Both the position numbers and the translations under genes were made by a program. This document shows positions 55,974 through 64,000 of a DNA stretch of 64,000 nt, piece after piece (within the stretch, counting starts at the first letter, position 1; the number at the start of each line of letters is the position of its first letter). The notes beneath the pieces were generated by a model, which ran no database searches, had not been told where the DNA came from, and worked only from the letters and a program-made list of their open reading frames with translations. The DNA is from Proteobacteria bacterium UBA1844. Lineage in GTDB: Bacteria; Pseudomonadota; Gammaproteobacteria; Steroidobacterales; Woeseiaceae. The stretch spans positions 5,475-69,474 of the forward strand of contig DDIS01000141.1 of NCBI GenBank assembly GCA_002338615.1, written 5' to 3'.

Positions 55974-57800
55974 TTATTCGGGATGCAGATCATTGTATAT
56001 CGTTTCTGCCAGGGCACGACCAATTCCGCGTACCTTGAGCAAATCTTCTATCCCGGCGTTGTTAACTCCCTGCAGCCCCCCGAACTGGCGCAATAACTCG
56101 CGGCGCTTTTTCGGCCCGAGGCCGGGCACTTGCTCCAGAACCGAGGTATTCCTCGCTTTGGCGCGCCGTTGCCGATGGCCGGTAATTGCAAAGCGATGGG
56201 CCTCGTCCCGTATTTGCTGGATCAGCAACACCGCCGGGGAATCAGGCGCCAGCTGCAGCGGCAGCTTGTGCCCGGGCACAAAGAATTGCTCCGCGCCCGG
56301 CTTGCGCGCCCTGCCCTTGGCGACCGCGACAACTTTCAGCCATGCGAGACCAAGCTCGTCCAGTACCGACACTGCTTCGGCCAGTTGCCCCTTGCCACCA
56401 TCAACAAACAGAATATCGGGCATGGGTACCTCGCCGCTCTTGACGCGTTCGTAACGGCGCCGCAGTGCCTCGGCCATCGCGGCATAGTCATCCCCACCCG
56501 AAGCCGGCGTCAGGTTGAACCGGCGATAGTCGCTTTTCAGCGGTCCCGCCGTGTTGAATACGACGCAGGATGCAACGGTTGCTTCACCCGAGGTGTGACT
56601 GACGTCGAAGCATTCGAGACGTTCCGGGACTTCGTCGAGTTCCAGCCACTCGCCAAGAGCCTTAAATTGCTTTCGTAGCGTCGCGTTGCTCGCGACCTTG
56701 AGGTTGAGACCATTCTCGGCATTGGTCCTTGCCATGTCGAGATAACGTTGCCGATCGCCACGGACCCGGCTGCGAATCTCGACTTTATGTCCGCATCGCT
56801 CGCTGAGCGTTGCCTCCAGCAAGGTCGCATCTTCAATCCCGGTTTCAATAATAATTTCGCGGGGCGCTTCCCTGCCGAGGTAATACTGCGCTACGAAACC
56901 GTTCAGGAGCACCGCCTTTTCCGTCGCTGCCGATGCGCGCGGGAAATGATCGCGGCTACCGACCACCGTCCCATTACGCACGAACAGGACCGTCACACAG
57001 GAAATGACGCCGTTGCTTGCAAGGCCCAGCACATCGAGATCCTTGCCTTTTGCACGCGACACCAGTTGCTTTGCCTGCACCTCCTTGAGTTTGGCGATCT
57101 GGTCGCGGTAACGCGCAGCCTGCTCGTACTCTCGTGCCGCAGCAGCCCCTTCCATGCGCTTGACGAATACGTCCACGACATCATGGTTGCGACCATCCAG
57201 AAAATCGAGCGCCGCCGCAAAGTCCTCCGCGTATTGTTGCTCGGAAATAAGGCCGACACAGGGAGCCGTGCAACGCTTGATCTGGTACTGCAGGCAGGGC
57301 CTTGACCGGTTTTTGAAAAAACTGTCGCGACAAGGACGTATCAGAAAAAGCTTCTGCAGCTCATTGAGTGTCTGGCGAACCGCGGTCGTACTTGGATACG
57401 GCCCGAAATAACGCCCTTTGCCTTTGCGCGCCCCGCGATGAAAGCGCAATCGCGGAAACTGGTGATCTGTCGATGCATATATATAAGGGTAACTCTTGTC
57501 ATCGCGCAGTGTGACATTGAAGCGTGGCTTGTGGCGCTTGATCAGCGAGTACTCGAGCAACAGCGCTTCTGCTTCGGTACTTGTCACCGTCACTTCCACG
57601 TTCGTGACCTGGGCCAACATCGCGGCTGTCTTCGGCGCTTGCTGCGACCGTTGAAAATAGCTCGCGACGCGTTTTTTCAGATCACGCGCCTTACCGACAT
57701 AAATGACTTCGTGCTTCGCATTCATCATGCGATAGACGCCCGGTCGGTGCGTCAGCCGGCGCAGAAAAGATGGTGCATCGAATGTTGCTTGGTCGTTCAC
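55974..57800 (-). CDS. uvrC: UvrABC excinuclease subunit C
   Basis: 608 aa from GTG 57800, close to the 610 aa of Escherichia coli UvrC; longer starts add non-conserved sequence. N-terminal GIY-YIG nuclease (RPGVYRMMN, IYVGKARDLKKR), Cys cluster CRDSFFKNRSRPCLQYQIKRC in part, UVR domain, RNase H-like nuclease (ECFDVSHTSGE, FVDGGKGQL) and C-terminal helix-hairpin-helix repeats. It makes both incisions in nucleotide excision repair. Its GTG overlaps the upstream UDG stop as GTGA, so translation is coupled. Confidence 0.96.
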   Translation of the reverse strand: MNDQATFDAPSFLRRLTHRPGVYRMMNAKHEVIYVGKARDLKKRVASYFQRSQQAPKTAAMLAQVTNVEVTVTSTEAEALLLEYSLIKRHKPRFNVTLRDDKSYPYIYASTDHQFPRLRFHRGARKGKGRYFGPYPSTTAVRQTLNELQKLFLIRPCRDSFFKNRSRPCLQYQIKRCTAPCVGLISEQQYAEDFAAALDFLDGRNHDVVDVFVKRMEGAAAAREYEQAARYRDQIAKLKEVQAKQLVSRAKGKDLDVLGLASNGVISCVTVLFVRNGTVVGSRDHFPRASAATEKAVLLNGFVAQYYLGREAPREIIIETGIEDATLLEATLSERCGHKVEIRSRVRGDRQRYLDMARTNAENGLNLKVASNATLRKQFKALGEWLELDEVPERLECFDVSHTSGEATVASCVVFNTAGPLKSDYRRFNLTPASGGDDYAAMAEALRRRYERVKSGEVPMPDILFVDGGKGQLAEAVSVLDELGLAWLKVVAVAKGRARKPGAEQFFVPGHKLPLQLAPDSPAVLLIQQIRDEAHRFAITGHRQRRAKARNTSVLEQVPGLGPKKRRELLRQFGGLQGVNNAGIEDLLKVRGIGRALAETIYNDLHPE

Positions 57801-58432
57801 GACTGGAGCAGTGCTTTCGCCTCGGCAAAGATACTCTCGAACATCGGTTGGGTCAGGCGGCCCGTGTTCGTGTTGTAGCGACTGCAATGATACGAGTCCA
57901 GCATGCGAAAGTCCGGCAGGTCGTGCAATGCGCCATGCGCAAATTTGAAAGCTGCCTGGCGCAGTTGCAGAGCCTTAATAATCGCTCGATGCGCTATACC
58001 ACCGAGCGCAAGAACGAGGGAACCGGGTGCCAGGGTTGCCAGTTCGTTCGCCAGAAAGGCATTGCAGGTGTTTATTTCCGCACCAACCGGCTTGTTGTCC
58101 GGCGGCAGACATTTGACGGCGTTAGTGATGCGGCAATGTCGCAAGCGCAAACTGTCATCGGCGCCGAGCGACTCGGGTTTCGAACTAAAACCGTATTTAT
58201 GCAACATCTGGTAGAGCATAATGCCCGCGTGGTCACCCGTAAACGGACGCCCGGTGCGATTCGCACCGTGCATGCCGGGCGCAAGACCGACGATCAGGAA
58301 TCGGGCGTCCGCGTCGCCAAACGGTGGTACCGGCCCACAGTAGTAGTCCGGGTAGCGTTGCTGTACCTCATCCAGAAACCCCGCGAGCCGTCCGCATGCA
58401 CGGCAATCGCGATCGAATATCGATTTATTCAT
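57797..58432 (-). CDS. Family 5 uracil-DNA glycosylase (UDGb-like)
   Basis: 211 aa from ATG 58432. Motif A is VGLAPGMHGANRTGRPFTGDHAG in part (GLAPG...GRPFTGD), with NAVKCLPPDNKP and motif B HCSRYNTNTGRL. The N-terminal CRACGRL and CxxC-type cysteines with later CNAF suggest the iron-sulfur cluster of family 4/5 enzymes. It removes uracil, and probably other deaminated bases, from DNA. Its stop overlaps the uvrC start by 4 nt, so base-excision and nucleotide-excision repair genes are translationally coupled. Confidence 0.85.
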   Translation of the reverse strand: MNKSIFDRDCRACGRLAGFLDEVQQRYPDYYCGPVPPFGDADARFLIVGLAPGMHGANRTGRPFTGDHAGIMLYQMLHKYGFSSKPESLGADDSLRLRHCRITNAVKCLPPDNKPVGAEINTCNAFLANELATLAPGSLVLALGGIAHRAIIKALQLRQAAFKFAHGALHDLPDFRMLDSYHCSRYNTNTGRLTQPMFESIFAEAKALLQS

Positions 58433-58466
58433 TAAAGCCAGGTCCGTCCGTTGCCCTAACGTGGCA

Positions 58467-59807
58467 CTAATCGTCCATGTGCCTGATGACGGCGTCGCCA
58501 AAGCCGCGTGTACCAACCAACCGGGCGCCTGGAACCAGGGTCGACAACTCCTGTTCAACGTCCTCCTTGCCGTGCGGCCGGTCTTTTCGCTTTGGCTGAT
58601 GGATGGCCGCGCGCAGACGTGCCAAATCGAACGTGAGTTCACCGTTCGCTATCGTATTCGCGACCCCCTTGTAAACGAGTTCAACGGCTTCGTGCCAGCC
58701 GATGTAGCGCAGCATCATTGCAGACGACAGGATCAGTGAGCCTGGATTAACGCGGTCCTTGCCGGCAAAACCGGGCGCCGTTCCGTGCGTGGCCTCGAAC
58801 ACCGCGACCGCATCTCCAATATTTGCGCCAGGTGCAATTCCAATACCACCCACTTGCGCCGCCAACGCATCGGAAATGTAGTCGCCGTTGAGGTTCAGCG
58901 TCGCGATAACGTCGTATTCCTCCGGCCGCATCAGGATCTGCTGCAGAAAATTATCGGCAATCACATCCTTGATGATAATTTCCCGCCCGGTTTTCGGGTT
59001 GGAAAACGACAACCAGGGCCCACCGTCTTTCTCGGTTGCACCGAATTCAGTCTTCGCAAGCTGGTAGCCCCACTTGCAAAATGCGCCCTCGGTGAATTTC
59101 ATGATATTGCCCTTATGCACCAATGTGACCGATTGCATGTCGCGCTCGATGCAATGCTTGATGGCCTTGCGAATCAGGCGTTCAGACCCTTCACGTGACA
59201 CCGGCTTGATGCCAATACCGGAGCTTTCTGGAAAGCGAATCTGCGTCACACCCAGCTCGGTTTGCAAAAAATGAATCAGCTTTTTTACTTCTTTGGAACC
59301 GGTTGGAAATTCGATGCCCGCGTAGATGTCTTCCGTATTTTCACGGAACACGGTCATGCTCACGAGTTCGGATTCACGCATTGGCGTCTGTACGCCGGGG
59401 AAATAGCGAATCGGGCGCACGCAGGCGTAAAGATCGAGTTGCTGACGAATTGCGACGTTCAGGGAACGAATACCGCCGCCGGTCGGCGTTGACAGCGGCC
59501 CCTTGATCGAGACCACGTATTTCCTGAACGCATCCACAGTTTCATCCGGCAAGAACTCGTCCGCACCATACACTTCTGCAGCCTTGCTCCCCGCATACAC
59601 CTGCATCCATGCAATCCGTCGTGTGTCGCCATAGGCCTTATGCACGGCTGCGTCAACAACCCGCCGCATGACCGGTGTCACGTCAACGCCAATGCCATCA
59701 CCTTCGATAAACGGAATAATCGGCCGGTCGGGCACGTGCAAAGAAAAATCGGTATTGGTGGTGATCGCGGTACCATCGTCGGGCACCTTGATGTGGTCGT
59801 ATTGCAT
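58467..59807 (-). CDS. icd: NADP-dependent isocitrate dehydrogenase
   Basis: 446 aa, about 30 longer than Escherichia coli Icd (416 aa). It converts isocitrate to 2-oxoglutarate in the TCA cycle. [13 protein letters not shown], the phosphorylatable Ser in [23 protein letters not shown] and [15 protein letters not shown] are present. The extra length is mostly a basic and charged insertion in the C-terminal tail (residues about 400-426, [16 protein letters not shown] region) between LARL and GARLVGT. Divergent from rluE, as in Escherichia coli. Confidence 0.96.
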   Translation of the reverse strand: MQYDHIKVPDDGTAITTNTDFSLHVPDRPIIPFIEGDGIGVDVTPVMRRVVDAAVHKAYGDTRRIAWMQVYAGSKAAEVYGADEFLPDETVDAFRKYVVSIKGPLSTPTGGGIRSLNVAIRQQLDLYACVRPIRYFPGVQTPMRESELVSMTVFRENTEDIYAGIEFPTGSKEVKKLIHFLQTELGVTQIRFPESSGIGIKPVSREGSERLIRKAIKHCIERDMQSVTLVHKGNIMKFTEGAFCKWGYQLAKTEFGATEKDGGPWLSFSNPKTGREIIIKDVIADNFLQQILMRPEEYDVIATLNLNGDYISDALAAQVGGIGIAPGANIGDAVAVFEATHGTAPGFAGKDRVNPGSLILSSAMMLRYIGWHEAVELVYKGVANTIANGELTFDLARLRAAIHQPKRKDRPHGKEDVEQELSTLVPGARLVGTRGFGDAVIRHMDD

Positions 59808-59831
59808 GGGGTGGCCTCAATCCGGGGGCGT

Positions 59832-59880
59832 GCATTGTACCGATCCTTTCCGCAGCAACAAAATCGATGCCGTACAATGC
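59832..59880. promoter_or_regulatory. Symmetric divergent promoters of icd and rluE
   Basis: GCATTGTAC (59832-59840) and GTACAATGC (59872-59880) are perfect 9-bp inverted repeats. Each contains a TACAAT -10 box reading outward: on the minus strand for icd (59839-59834) and on the plus strand for rluE (59873-59878). The rluE -10 ends 5 nt before the ATG, so its transcript may be leaderless. Confidence 0.55.
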
Positions 59881-59883
59881 CGT

Positions 59884-60453
59884 ATGCCACTGATTCTGCT
59901 CAACAAACCATTTCGCGTTCTGTCCCAGTTTACGGACGATGCCGGTCGCCGCACGCTCGCCGACTACATCGATACGGCCGCGGTTTACCCTGCGGGCAGG
60001 CTTGACTTCGACAGCGAGGGCTTGCTGTTGCTTACAGACGATGGTCGGATGCAAGCTCGTGTCAGTCAACCTCGCTCCAAGATCGTGAAGACCTATTGGG
60101 CGCAGGTCGAAGGCAGTGCAACGAACACTCAACTGAACAAACTTGAGATTGGTGTCAAACTCAAGGACGGCCCGGCACGTGCTTTGCGTGTCCGGCCGTT
60201 GGCGGAGCCGGACAATCTCTGGCCGCGTGATCCGCCGATTCGTTATCGCGCAAACATCGCCACCAGCTGGCTGGAAATCCTCCTGCTCGAGGGGCGCAAC
60301 CGGCAAGTACGAAGGATGACGGCGGCCATCGGATTGCCTACACTGCGGCTAATCCGCGCTGCGATCGGTCCGTTCTCGCTGGACAGCCTGCAACCTGGTG
60401 AGTACCGACAAATTGCAAATAACAAAGCCTGGGCGAAACTTTCCGCACAATAA
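59884..60453 (+). CDS. rluE: 23S rRNA pseudouridine synthase RluE
   Basis: 189 aa. The start at 59884 is fixed by the conserved N-terminus MPLILLNKPFRVLSQF; there is no S4 domain. The RsuA/RluB/E/F-family catalytic motif is PAGRLDFDSEGLLLLT with Asp41, and the C-terminal LLLEGRNRQVRRM is a further family block. RluE modifies U2457 of 23S rRNA. It is divergent from icd, the same neighbour as in Escherichia coli. No ribosome-binding site is visible, which fits a leaderless transcript. Confidence 0.93.
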   Translation: MPLILLNKPFRVLSQFTDDAGRRTLADYIDTAAVYPAGRLDFDSEGLLLLTDDGRMQARVSQPRSKIVKTYWAQVEGSATNTQLNKLEIGVKLKDGPARALRVRPLAEPDNLWPRDPPIRYRANIATSWLEILLLEGRNRQVRRMTAAIGLPTLRLIRAAIGPFSLDSLQPGEYRQIANNKAWAKLSAQ

Positions 60454-60529
60454 ACTTGATTCACTGTGGACTTGTTTCGCGATAACAAGCTCGCTTGGAT
60501 AAATTCGCAACAGTAACAAGGAGAAACCG

Positions 60530-62677
60530 TTGAATCTGTACAGCAAACCCGTTAGCTGCGTGCCTCTGCAGAGCGCCCTGCTAATCTTGGTAGCCAGCAT
60601 TGTAACGACGAGCGCAAGCTTCGCAGCGGACAATGATCGACATCCGTTCCGCCCGGCCGATGTACTGCGCGTTAAGGATGTGGGCGACATTACTCTGTCC
60701 CCGGACGGCGATTGGCTTGCCTACAGCGTAGGCGCGGATGACCTCGAGAAGGACAAAAGTAACTCGAACCTCTACATGGTGAGCTGGGACGGTGCGACGA
60801 CAATTCAGCTTACCTACGGCGAAGACAGCGGTGCCAGCCATCCCCGGTTCAGCCCTGACAACAAGTATCTTGCTTTTATTACCGCGCGCGGCACGGGCGA
60901 TGAGGACAAAGCGGATGATCCCGATGAGCAGTCTCAGGTCTGGTTGCTGAACCGAGCTGGCGGCGAAGCCAGTCAATTGACCCGGCTGCCAGGTGGCGTA
61001 TCCGATTTTGCGTGGTCGCCCGACAGTTCACGACTGGTATTGGTTGCGAAGGACCCGAAACATGAGGTCGCCGACGCCGATGATGCGGACACCGGGGATG
61101 CGGTGATTGCGGTAGAACCCGAGGAAACGCGCAGCGTTGAGAAAACAAAGAGCGACGACGAGAAAAACAAGACGAAACCACCGATCGTTATCGATCGCTA
61201 CCAGTTCAAAAAGGACATTGAAGGCTACCTGGTCAACCGTTACGAGCGTATCTACTTATTTGATATCGCGAGCAAGCGCGCCAGCTTGCTGACGCCGGGC
61301 CACTTTGACAGCACCGAACCGGCCTTCAGTCCCGACGGCAAGCTGATCGCGTTCAGCAGTCGTCGCAATGGTGATCCGGACCGCCACGGGGACAGCAATA
61401 TCTATGTTGTCGAAGCGACCGAGGGCGCTACGGCCAGGCAGCTGACTGACTGGCCGGGTGCTGATTCCGCGCCGACCTTCAGCCCGGACGGACGGCAAAT
61501 CGCATATCTGCAGGGCGGCGACCCGAAGTTCGCCTATTACGACGCCTCACAGATCGCGGTGATCGCGACGAATGGCGGAGAGCCGGTTCTGCCGACCGAG
61601 AACCTGGACCGGGTCAGCAGCGCACCGCGCTGGTCGGTCGATGGCAAGAGCCTGTACTTCGCGTATGACAACGATCGTGTACGCAACTTAAGCGAGGTAT
61701 CGGCAAAAGGCGGCAAGCTGAAAAAAATCTTTCCACGGGATGACACGCCCGGCGTAGTGCGCTCTTTCGAGAGCGGTGCAAATGGTGTCGCCGTACTCGC
61801 AAGCTTCGCAACACGCCCGAATGAAATTTATCGCGCGGGGGACGGCAAAGCGTTGAGCAATCACAACGCGGAGCTTGTCGCAGAAATAGAATGGGCCACG
61901 GTGGAGGGTTTCGATGCCGTGAGCAAAGACGGCACCCGGGTTGGTGCGATTTTGCTAAAGCCACCCGGTTTCCAGGAAGGTCACGCGTACCCCACCATTG
62001 CCTATGTCCATGGCGGCCCGTATGGCCAGAACGGATTCACGTTCGATCGTATCTCGCAGGCGCTGGCTGCTGCCGGCTACCTGGTTGTTAATCCAAACTA
62101 CCGGGGCAGTTCCGGTCGTGGCGCCGAATTTTCCCGCGCGATCTACGCAGACTGGGGAAATCTTGAAATACAGGACATCCACGCCGTCATGGACGCGCTG
62201 GTCGACAAAGGACTTGCAGACCCGAAACGACTCGGGATCGGCGGCTGGAGCTACGGCGGCATCAATACCAACTACGCAATCGCGAGCGACACCCGTTTTG
62301 CGGCAGCGGTGTCCGGCGCATCCATCTCGAATATCCTGGCCGGCTACGGTACGGATCAATACATCTGGCAATACGACAACGAGCTAGGGCCTCCCTGGGA
62401 GTCACTCGACACCTACCTCAAGATTTCATACCCGTTCCTGCATGCGGATCGAATCAAGACGCCGACACTGTTCATGTGCGGCGAAAGTGATTTCAACGTG
62501 CCGCTGCTGAATTCGGAGCAAATGTACCAGGCGCTGCGCAGCCTGAACGTACCCACGGAACTGGTAATTTACCCGGGCCAGTTTCACGGCATCACGGTGC
62601 CGAGCTACGTCGAGGACCGGATAGAACGCATGCTGGCCTGGTACGACCTGTACCTGAAGCCATTGGACCAAACGTAG
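60530..62677 (+). CDS. Exported S9 family prolyl oligopeptidase
   Basis: 715 aa from TTG 60530, with AAGGAG 6 nt upstream. Signal peptide ends near SFA-AD. Propeller repeats (SPDNKYLAF, SPDSSRLVL, SPDGKLIAF) with an acidic/basic insertion near residue 190-215 precede a hydrolase domain with GWSYGG, Asp in CGESDFNVP and His in YPGQFHGI. It is a paralogue of the enzyme at 39523-41601. The TAG stop codon is supplied by the GTAG head of a REP-like repeat. Confidence 0.9.
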   Translation: MNLYSKPVSCVPLQSALLILVASIVTTSASFAADNDRHPFRPADVLRVKDVGDITLSPDGDWLAYSVGADDLEKDKSNSNLYMVSWDGATTIQLTYGEDSGASHPRFSPDNKYLAFITARGTGDEDKADDPDEQSQVWLLNRAGGEASQLTRLPGGVSDFAWSPDSSRLVLVAKDPKHEVADADDADTGDAVIAVEPEETRSVEKTKSDDEKNKTKPPIVIDRYQFKKDIEGYLVNRYERIYLFDIASKRASLLTPGHFDSTEPAFSPDGKLIAFSSRRNGDPDRHGDSNIYVVEATEGATARQLTDWPGADSAPTFSPDGRQIAYLQGGDPKFAYYDASQIAVIATNGGEPVLPTENLDRVSSAPRWSVDGKSLYFAYDNDRVRNLSEVSAKGGKLKKIFPRDDTPGVVRSFESGANGVAVLASFATRPNEIYRAGDGKALSNHNAELVAEIEWATVEGFDAVSKDGTRVGAILLKPPGFQEGHAYPTIAYVHGGPYGQNGFTFDRISQALAAAGYLVVNPNYRGSSGRGAEFSRAIYADWGNLEIQDIHAVMDALVDKGLADPKRLGIGGWSYGGINTNYAIASDTRFAAAVSGASISNILAGYGTDQYIWQYDNELGPPWESLDTYLKISYPFLHADRIKTPTLFMCGESDFNVPLLNSEQMYQALRSLNVPTELVIYPGQFHGITVPSYVEDRIERMLAWYDLYLKPLDQT

Positions 62678-62739
62678 GAGCGCCGTCCCCGGCGCGATTA
62701 CCCAGGCGCCGTGGCATCGCGGCTGGAAGCCGCTCCTAC
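62674..62739. repeat. REP-like palindrome pair with GTAG head
   Basis: GTAGGAGCGCCGTCCCCG (62674 onward) and, inverted, GGCTGGAAGCCGCTCCTAC (ending 62739) have the same GTAG/CTAC ends and GGAGCG core as the element at 3713-3782 but different stems. It fills the gap between the convergent S9 and prpB genes. The first TAG is the S9 stop codon. No RAYT gene is in the window. Confidence 0.75.
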
Positions 62740-62741
62740 GG

Positions 62742-63629
62742 CTATTCACCCGTCTTCAATCCCTGCTCGACGAACAGCGCGTCGAGTTTGTCCTCGTAGG
62801 CTTGATAGCCGAGGACGTCATAAAGTTCCGTGCGCGTCTGCATCGTCCCGACCACTTTTTGCTGCGTACCGTCATTCCTGATCGCCGCATAAACCTCGAG
62901 TGCAGCACGCGACATGGCGCGAAACGCACTCAATGGGTATAGCGTCATCGCGACACCGACACCTGCGAGTTCGTCGGCTGTAAACAGCGGTGTCTTGCCG
63001 AATTCGGTCAGGTTCGCAAGCACGGGCACTTTGATGACGTCGGTAAACTGCCGATACTCCTCAAGCGTCACGAGCGCTTCCGCGAATATCATCTCGGCAC
63101 CGGCTTCGACGTAAGCCGCGGCGCGATCGATAGCCGCTTGCTGGCCTTCGACGGCGTGCGCGTCGGTGCGCGCCATGATGACAAATTCCGGATCCTGTCG
63201 ACCATCGACCGCGGCTTTCAGCCGGTCGCACATCTCAGCGGTTTCGACCAATGCTTTGCCCGGCCGATGCCCGCAACGTTTCACCGCGACCTGGTCTTCA
63301 AGATGACATCCGGCTGCGCCGGCACGGGACATCTCCTGGATCGTGCGCCCGATCATGAACGCGCTGCCCCAGCCGGTATCGGCATCGACCAGCAACGGCA
63401 ACTCGCTTGCGGCGGATATCCGGCGCACGTCGTCGCACACATCGTTCAGCGTGGTCATGGCGAGATCGGGCAGCCCAAATGACGCGTTGGCAACGCCCGC
63501 GCCTGACAGGTAAATTGCCTGGTGCCCCGCCTGTTCGGCGAGTAATGCCGTGTAGGCGTTGATCGTGCCGACGATCTGCAGCGGCTTTTGTGCCGCCAGC
63601 GCGGCGCGGAAGCGTGCTCCTGCACTCAT
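62742..63629 (-). CDS. prpB: 2-methylisocitrate lyase (PrpB) family protein
   Basis: 295 aa, close to the 296 aa of PrpB, with AGGA before the ATG. It cleaves 2-methylisocitrate to pyruvate and succinate in propionate breakdown. The signature KRCGHR (117-122, Cys119) and [14 protein letters not shown] and IMARTDA loops fit methylisocitrate lyase rather than isocitrate lyase or PEP mutase. No prpC or prpD is in the window. A perfect palindrome lies upstream, and an acrylyl-CoA reductase-like gene follows on the same strand side. Confidence 0.9.
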   Translation of the reverse strand: MSAGARFRAALAAQKPLQIVGTINAYTALLAEQAGHQAIYLSGAGVANASFGLPDLAMTTLNDVCDDVRRISAASELPLLVDADTGWGSAFMIGRTIQEMSRAGAAGCHLEDQVAVKRCGHRPGKALVETAEMCDRLKAAVDGRQDPEFVIMARTDAHAVEGQQAAIDRAAAYVEAGAEMIFAEALVTLEEYRQFTDVIKVPVLANLTEFGKTPLFTADELAGVGVAMTLYPLSAFRAMSRAALEVYAAIRNDGTQQKVVGTMQTRTELYDVLGYQAYEDKLDALFVEQGLKTGE

Positions 63630-63683
63630 TGAAATTCCTCGTTCTTGCGCCCGGCCGACGAATTCTTCGCGGTACCGTGCCTG

Positions 63684-63703
63684 ATTTTAATCAAGATTAA
63701 AAT
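63684..63703. promoter_or_regulatory. Candidate operator upstream of prpB
   Basis: ATTTTAATCAAGATTAAAAT is a perfect inverted repeat (9-bp arms, 2-bp centre) 55 bp upstream of the prpB start. On the minus strand it contains TAAAAT, which could be a -10. It is probably the binding site of a local regulator that is not in the window. Confidence 0.5.
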
Positions 63704-63812
63704 ACTGCGGGAGAGCGATTCTAAACCAACGGAGGGTCGTTTCCCAAATGGAGCGACTGGAAAACTTCGTTTCCGCGGTTACCGCGGACTTGCATCGTAT
63801 CGACGCGAACCG

Positions 63813-64000
63813 CTAGGCGATCTCAACCACGGTGCGCCCGGTCACCCTGCCTTCGATGTAATCATGAAACGCGCCCGGCAGCTCGTCGAAGCTGATCGTG
63901 CGGCTGCCGATCCGATCGAGGCGCTGTGGCATGAGGTCTCCTGCAATACGGGTCCAGACTGCGAGGCGCAAATCGCGTGGTGTATCGACCGAGTTGATGC
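63813..64000 (-). CDS. Zinc-binding dehydrogenase (MDR family), C-terminal end only
   Basis: The last 62 codons on the minus strand read through WTRIAGDLMPQRLDRIG and end DELPGAFHDYIEGRVTGRTVVEIA, the typical C-terminus of quinone-oxidoreductase/acrylyl-CoA-reductase-like MDR proteins. The catalytic and Rossmann parts lie beyond the window edge. Next to prpB, a role in three-carbon acyl-CoA metabolism is possible. Confidence 0.75.
   Translation of the reverse strand, partial: INSVDTPRDLRLAVWTRIAGDLMPQRLDRIGSRTISFDELPGAFHDYIEGRVTGRTVVEIA

Noticed and set aside
63748..63816. Small plus-strand ORF of 22 codons (MERLENFV...) with GGAGGG upstream
   Set aside because: Too short and unsupported; it overlaps the end of the zinc-binding dehydrogenase on the other strand, and the ribosome-binding spacing is long.
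1..64000. Search for CRISPR arrays, transposases, integrases and phage genes
   Set aside because: No regular direct repeats with spacers and no protein with such motifs were seen.

Overview
The window looks like a chromosome segment of a free-living, moderately GC-rich gammaproteobacterium, probably marine or sediment-dwelling. Support comes from the gene order uracil-DNA glycosylase - uvrC - pgsA - tRNA-Gly, the icd/rluE divergent pair, two TonB-dependent receptors, many exported peptidases, and short GTAG-headed REP-like palindromes. I saw no transposase, integrase, phage gene or CRISPR array. The genus cannot be fixed from the sequence alone.

Layout. (1) 1-3.8 kb: the 5' part of a tRNA-Cys with its own promoter, then small envelope genes (sialidase-like lipoprotein, exported methyltransferase-like protein, lipoprotein, small membrane protein). 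(2) 3.8-9.0 kb, minus strand: a MacB-type ABC exporter (adaptor, ATPase, two permeases) ending in a rhomboid protease. (3) 9.3-11 kb: yggS-pdxY, vitamin B6 homeostasis. (4) 11-23.6 kb: M14-like peptidase, S33-like hydrolase, Ser/Thr dehydratase, S9 peptidase, a MocR regulator, and a four-gene plus-strand operon (ectoine-hydrolase-like M24 enzyme, exported serine hydrolase, RidA, TPR-sulfotransferase). (5) 23.6-34 kb: two siderophore-type TonB receptors, a hydroxyacyl-CoA-dehydrogenase-like enzyme, an exported M18 aminopeptidase, a PepSY membrane protein and an APC permease. (6) 34.2-47.5 kb: a beta-keto-acid cleavage enzyme and a POT peptide transporter, converging on a minus-strand run of semialdehyde dehydrogenase, class III aminotransferase, OprB-like porin, S41 peptidase, S9 peptidase, amidohydrolase and Rieske oxygenase. 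(7) 47.9-55 kb: Lrp regulator, EutB-like dehydratase, NhaC-family transporter, DSD1-type PLP enzyme, then divergent sulfur amino-acid genes. (8) 55.2-64 kb: conserved core (tRNA-Gly, pgsA, uvrC, UDG, icd, rluE), then an S9 peptidase, prpB and the end of a zinc-binding dehydrogenase.

How it may fit together. The middle 45 kb reads as a peptide and modified-amino-acid scavenging region. Outer-membrane receptors and a porin bring in substrate, exported peptidases cut it, POT, APC and NhaC-type carriers import products, and an unusually dense set of PLP enzymes with RidA, an oxygenase, an aldehyde dehydrogenase and a C-C cleavage enzyme breaks them down. Homologues of several ectoine/hydroxyectoine utilisation genes are present (MocR + M24 hydrolase; Lrp + semialdehyde dehydrogenase + aminotransferase + EutB-like dehydratase), but in two separated blocks and without the deacetylase, cyclodeaminase or ectoine transporter. 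This leaves the real substrate open and is the most interesting feature of the window.
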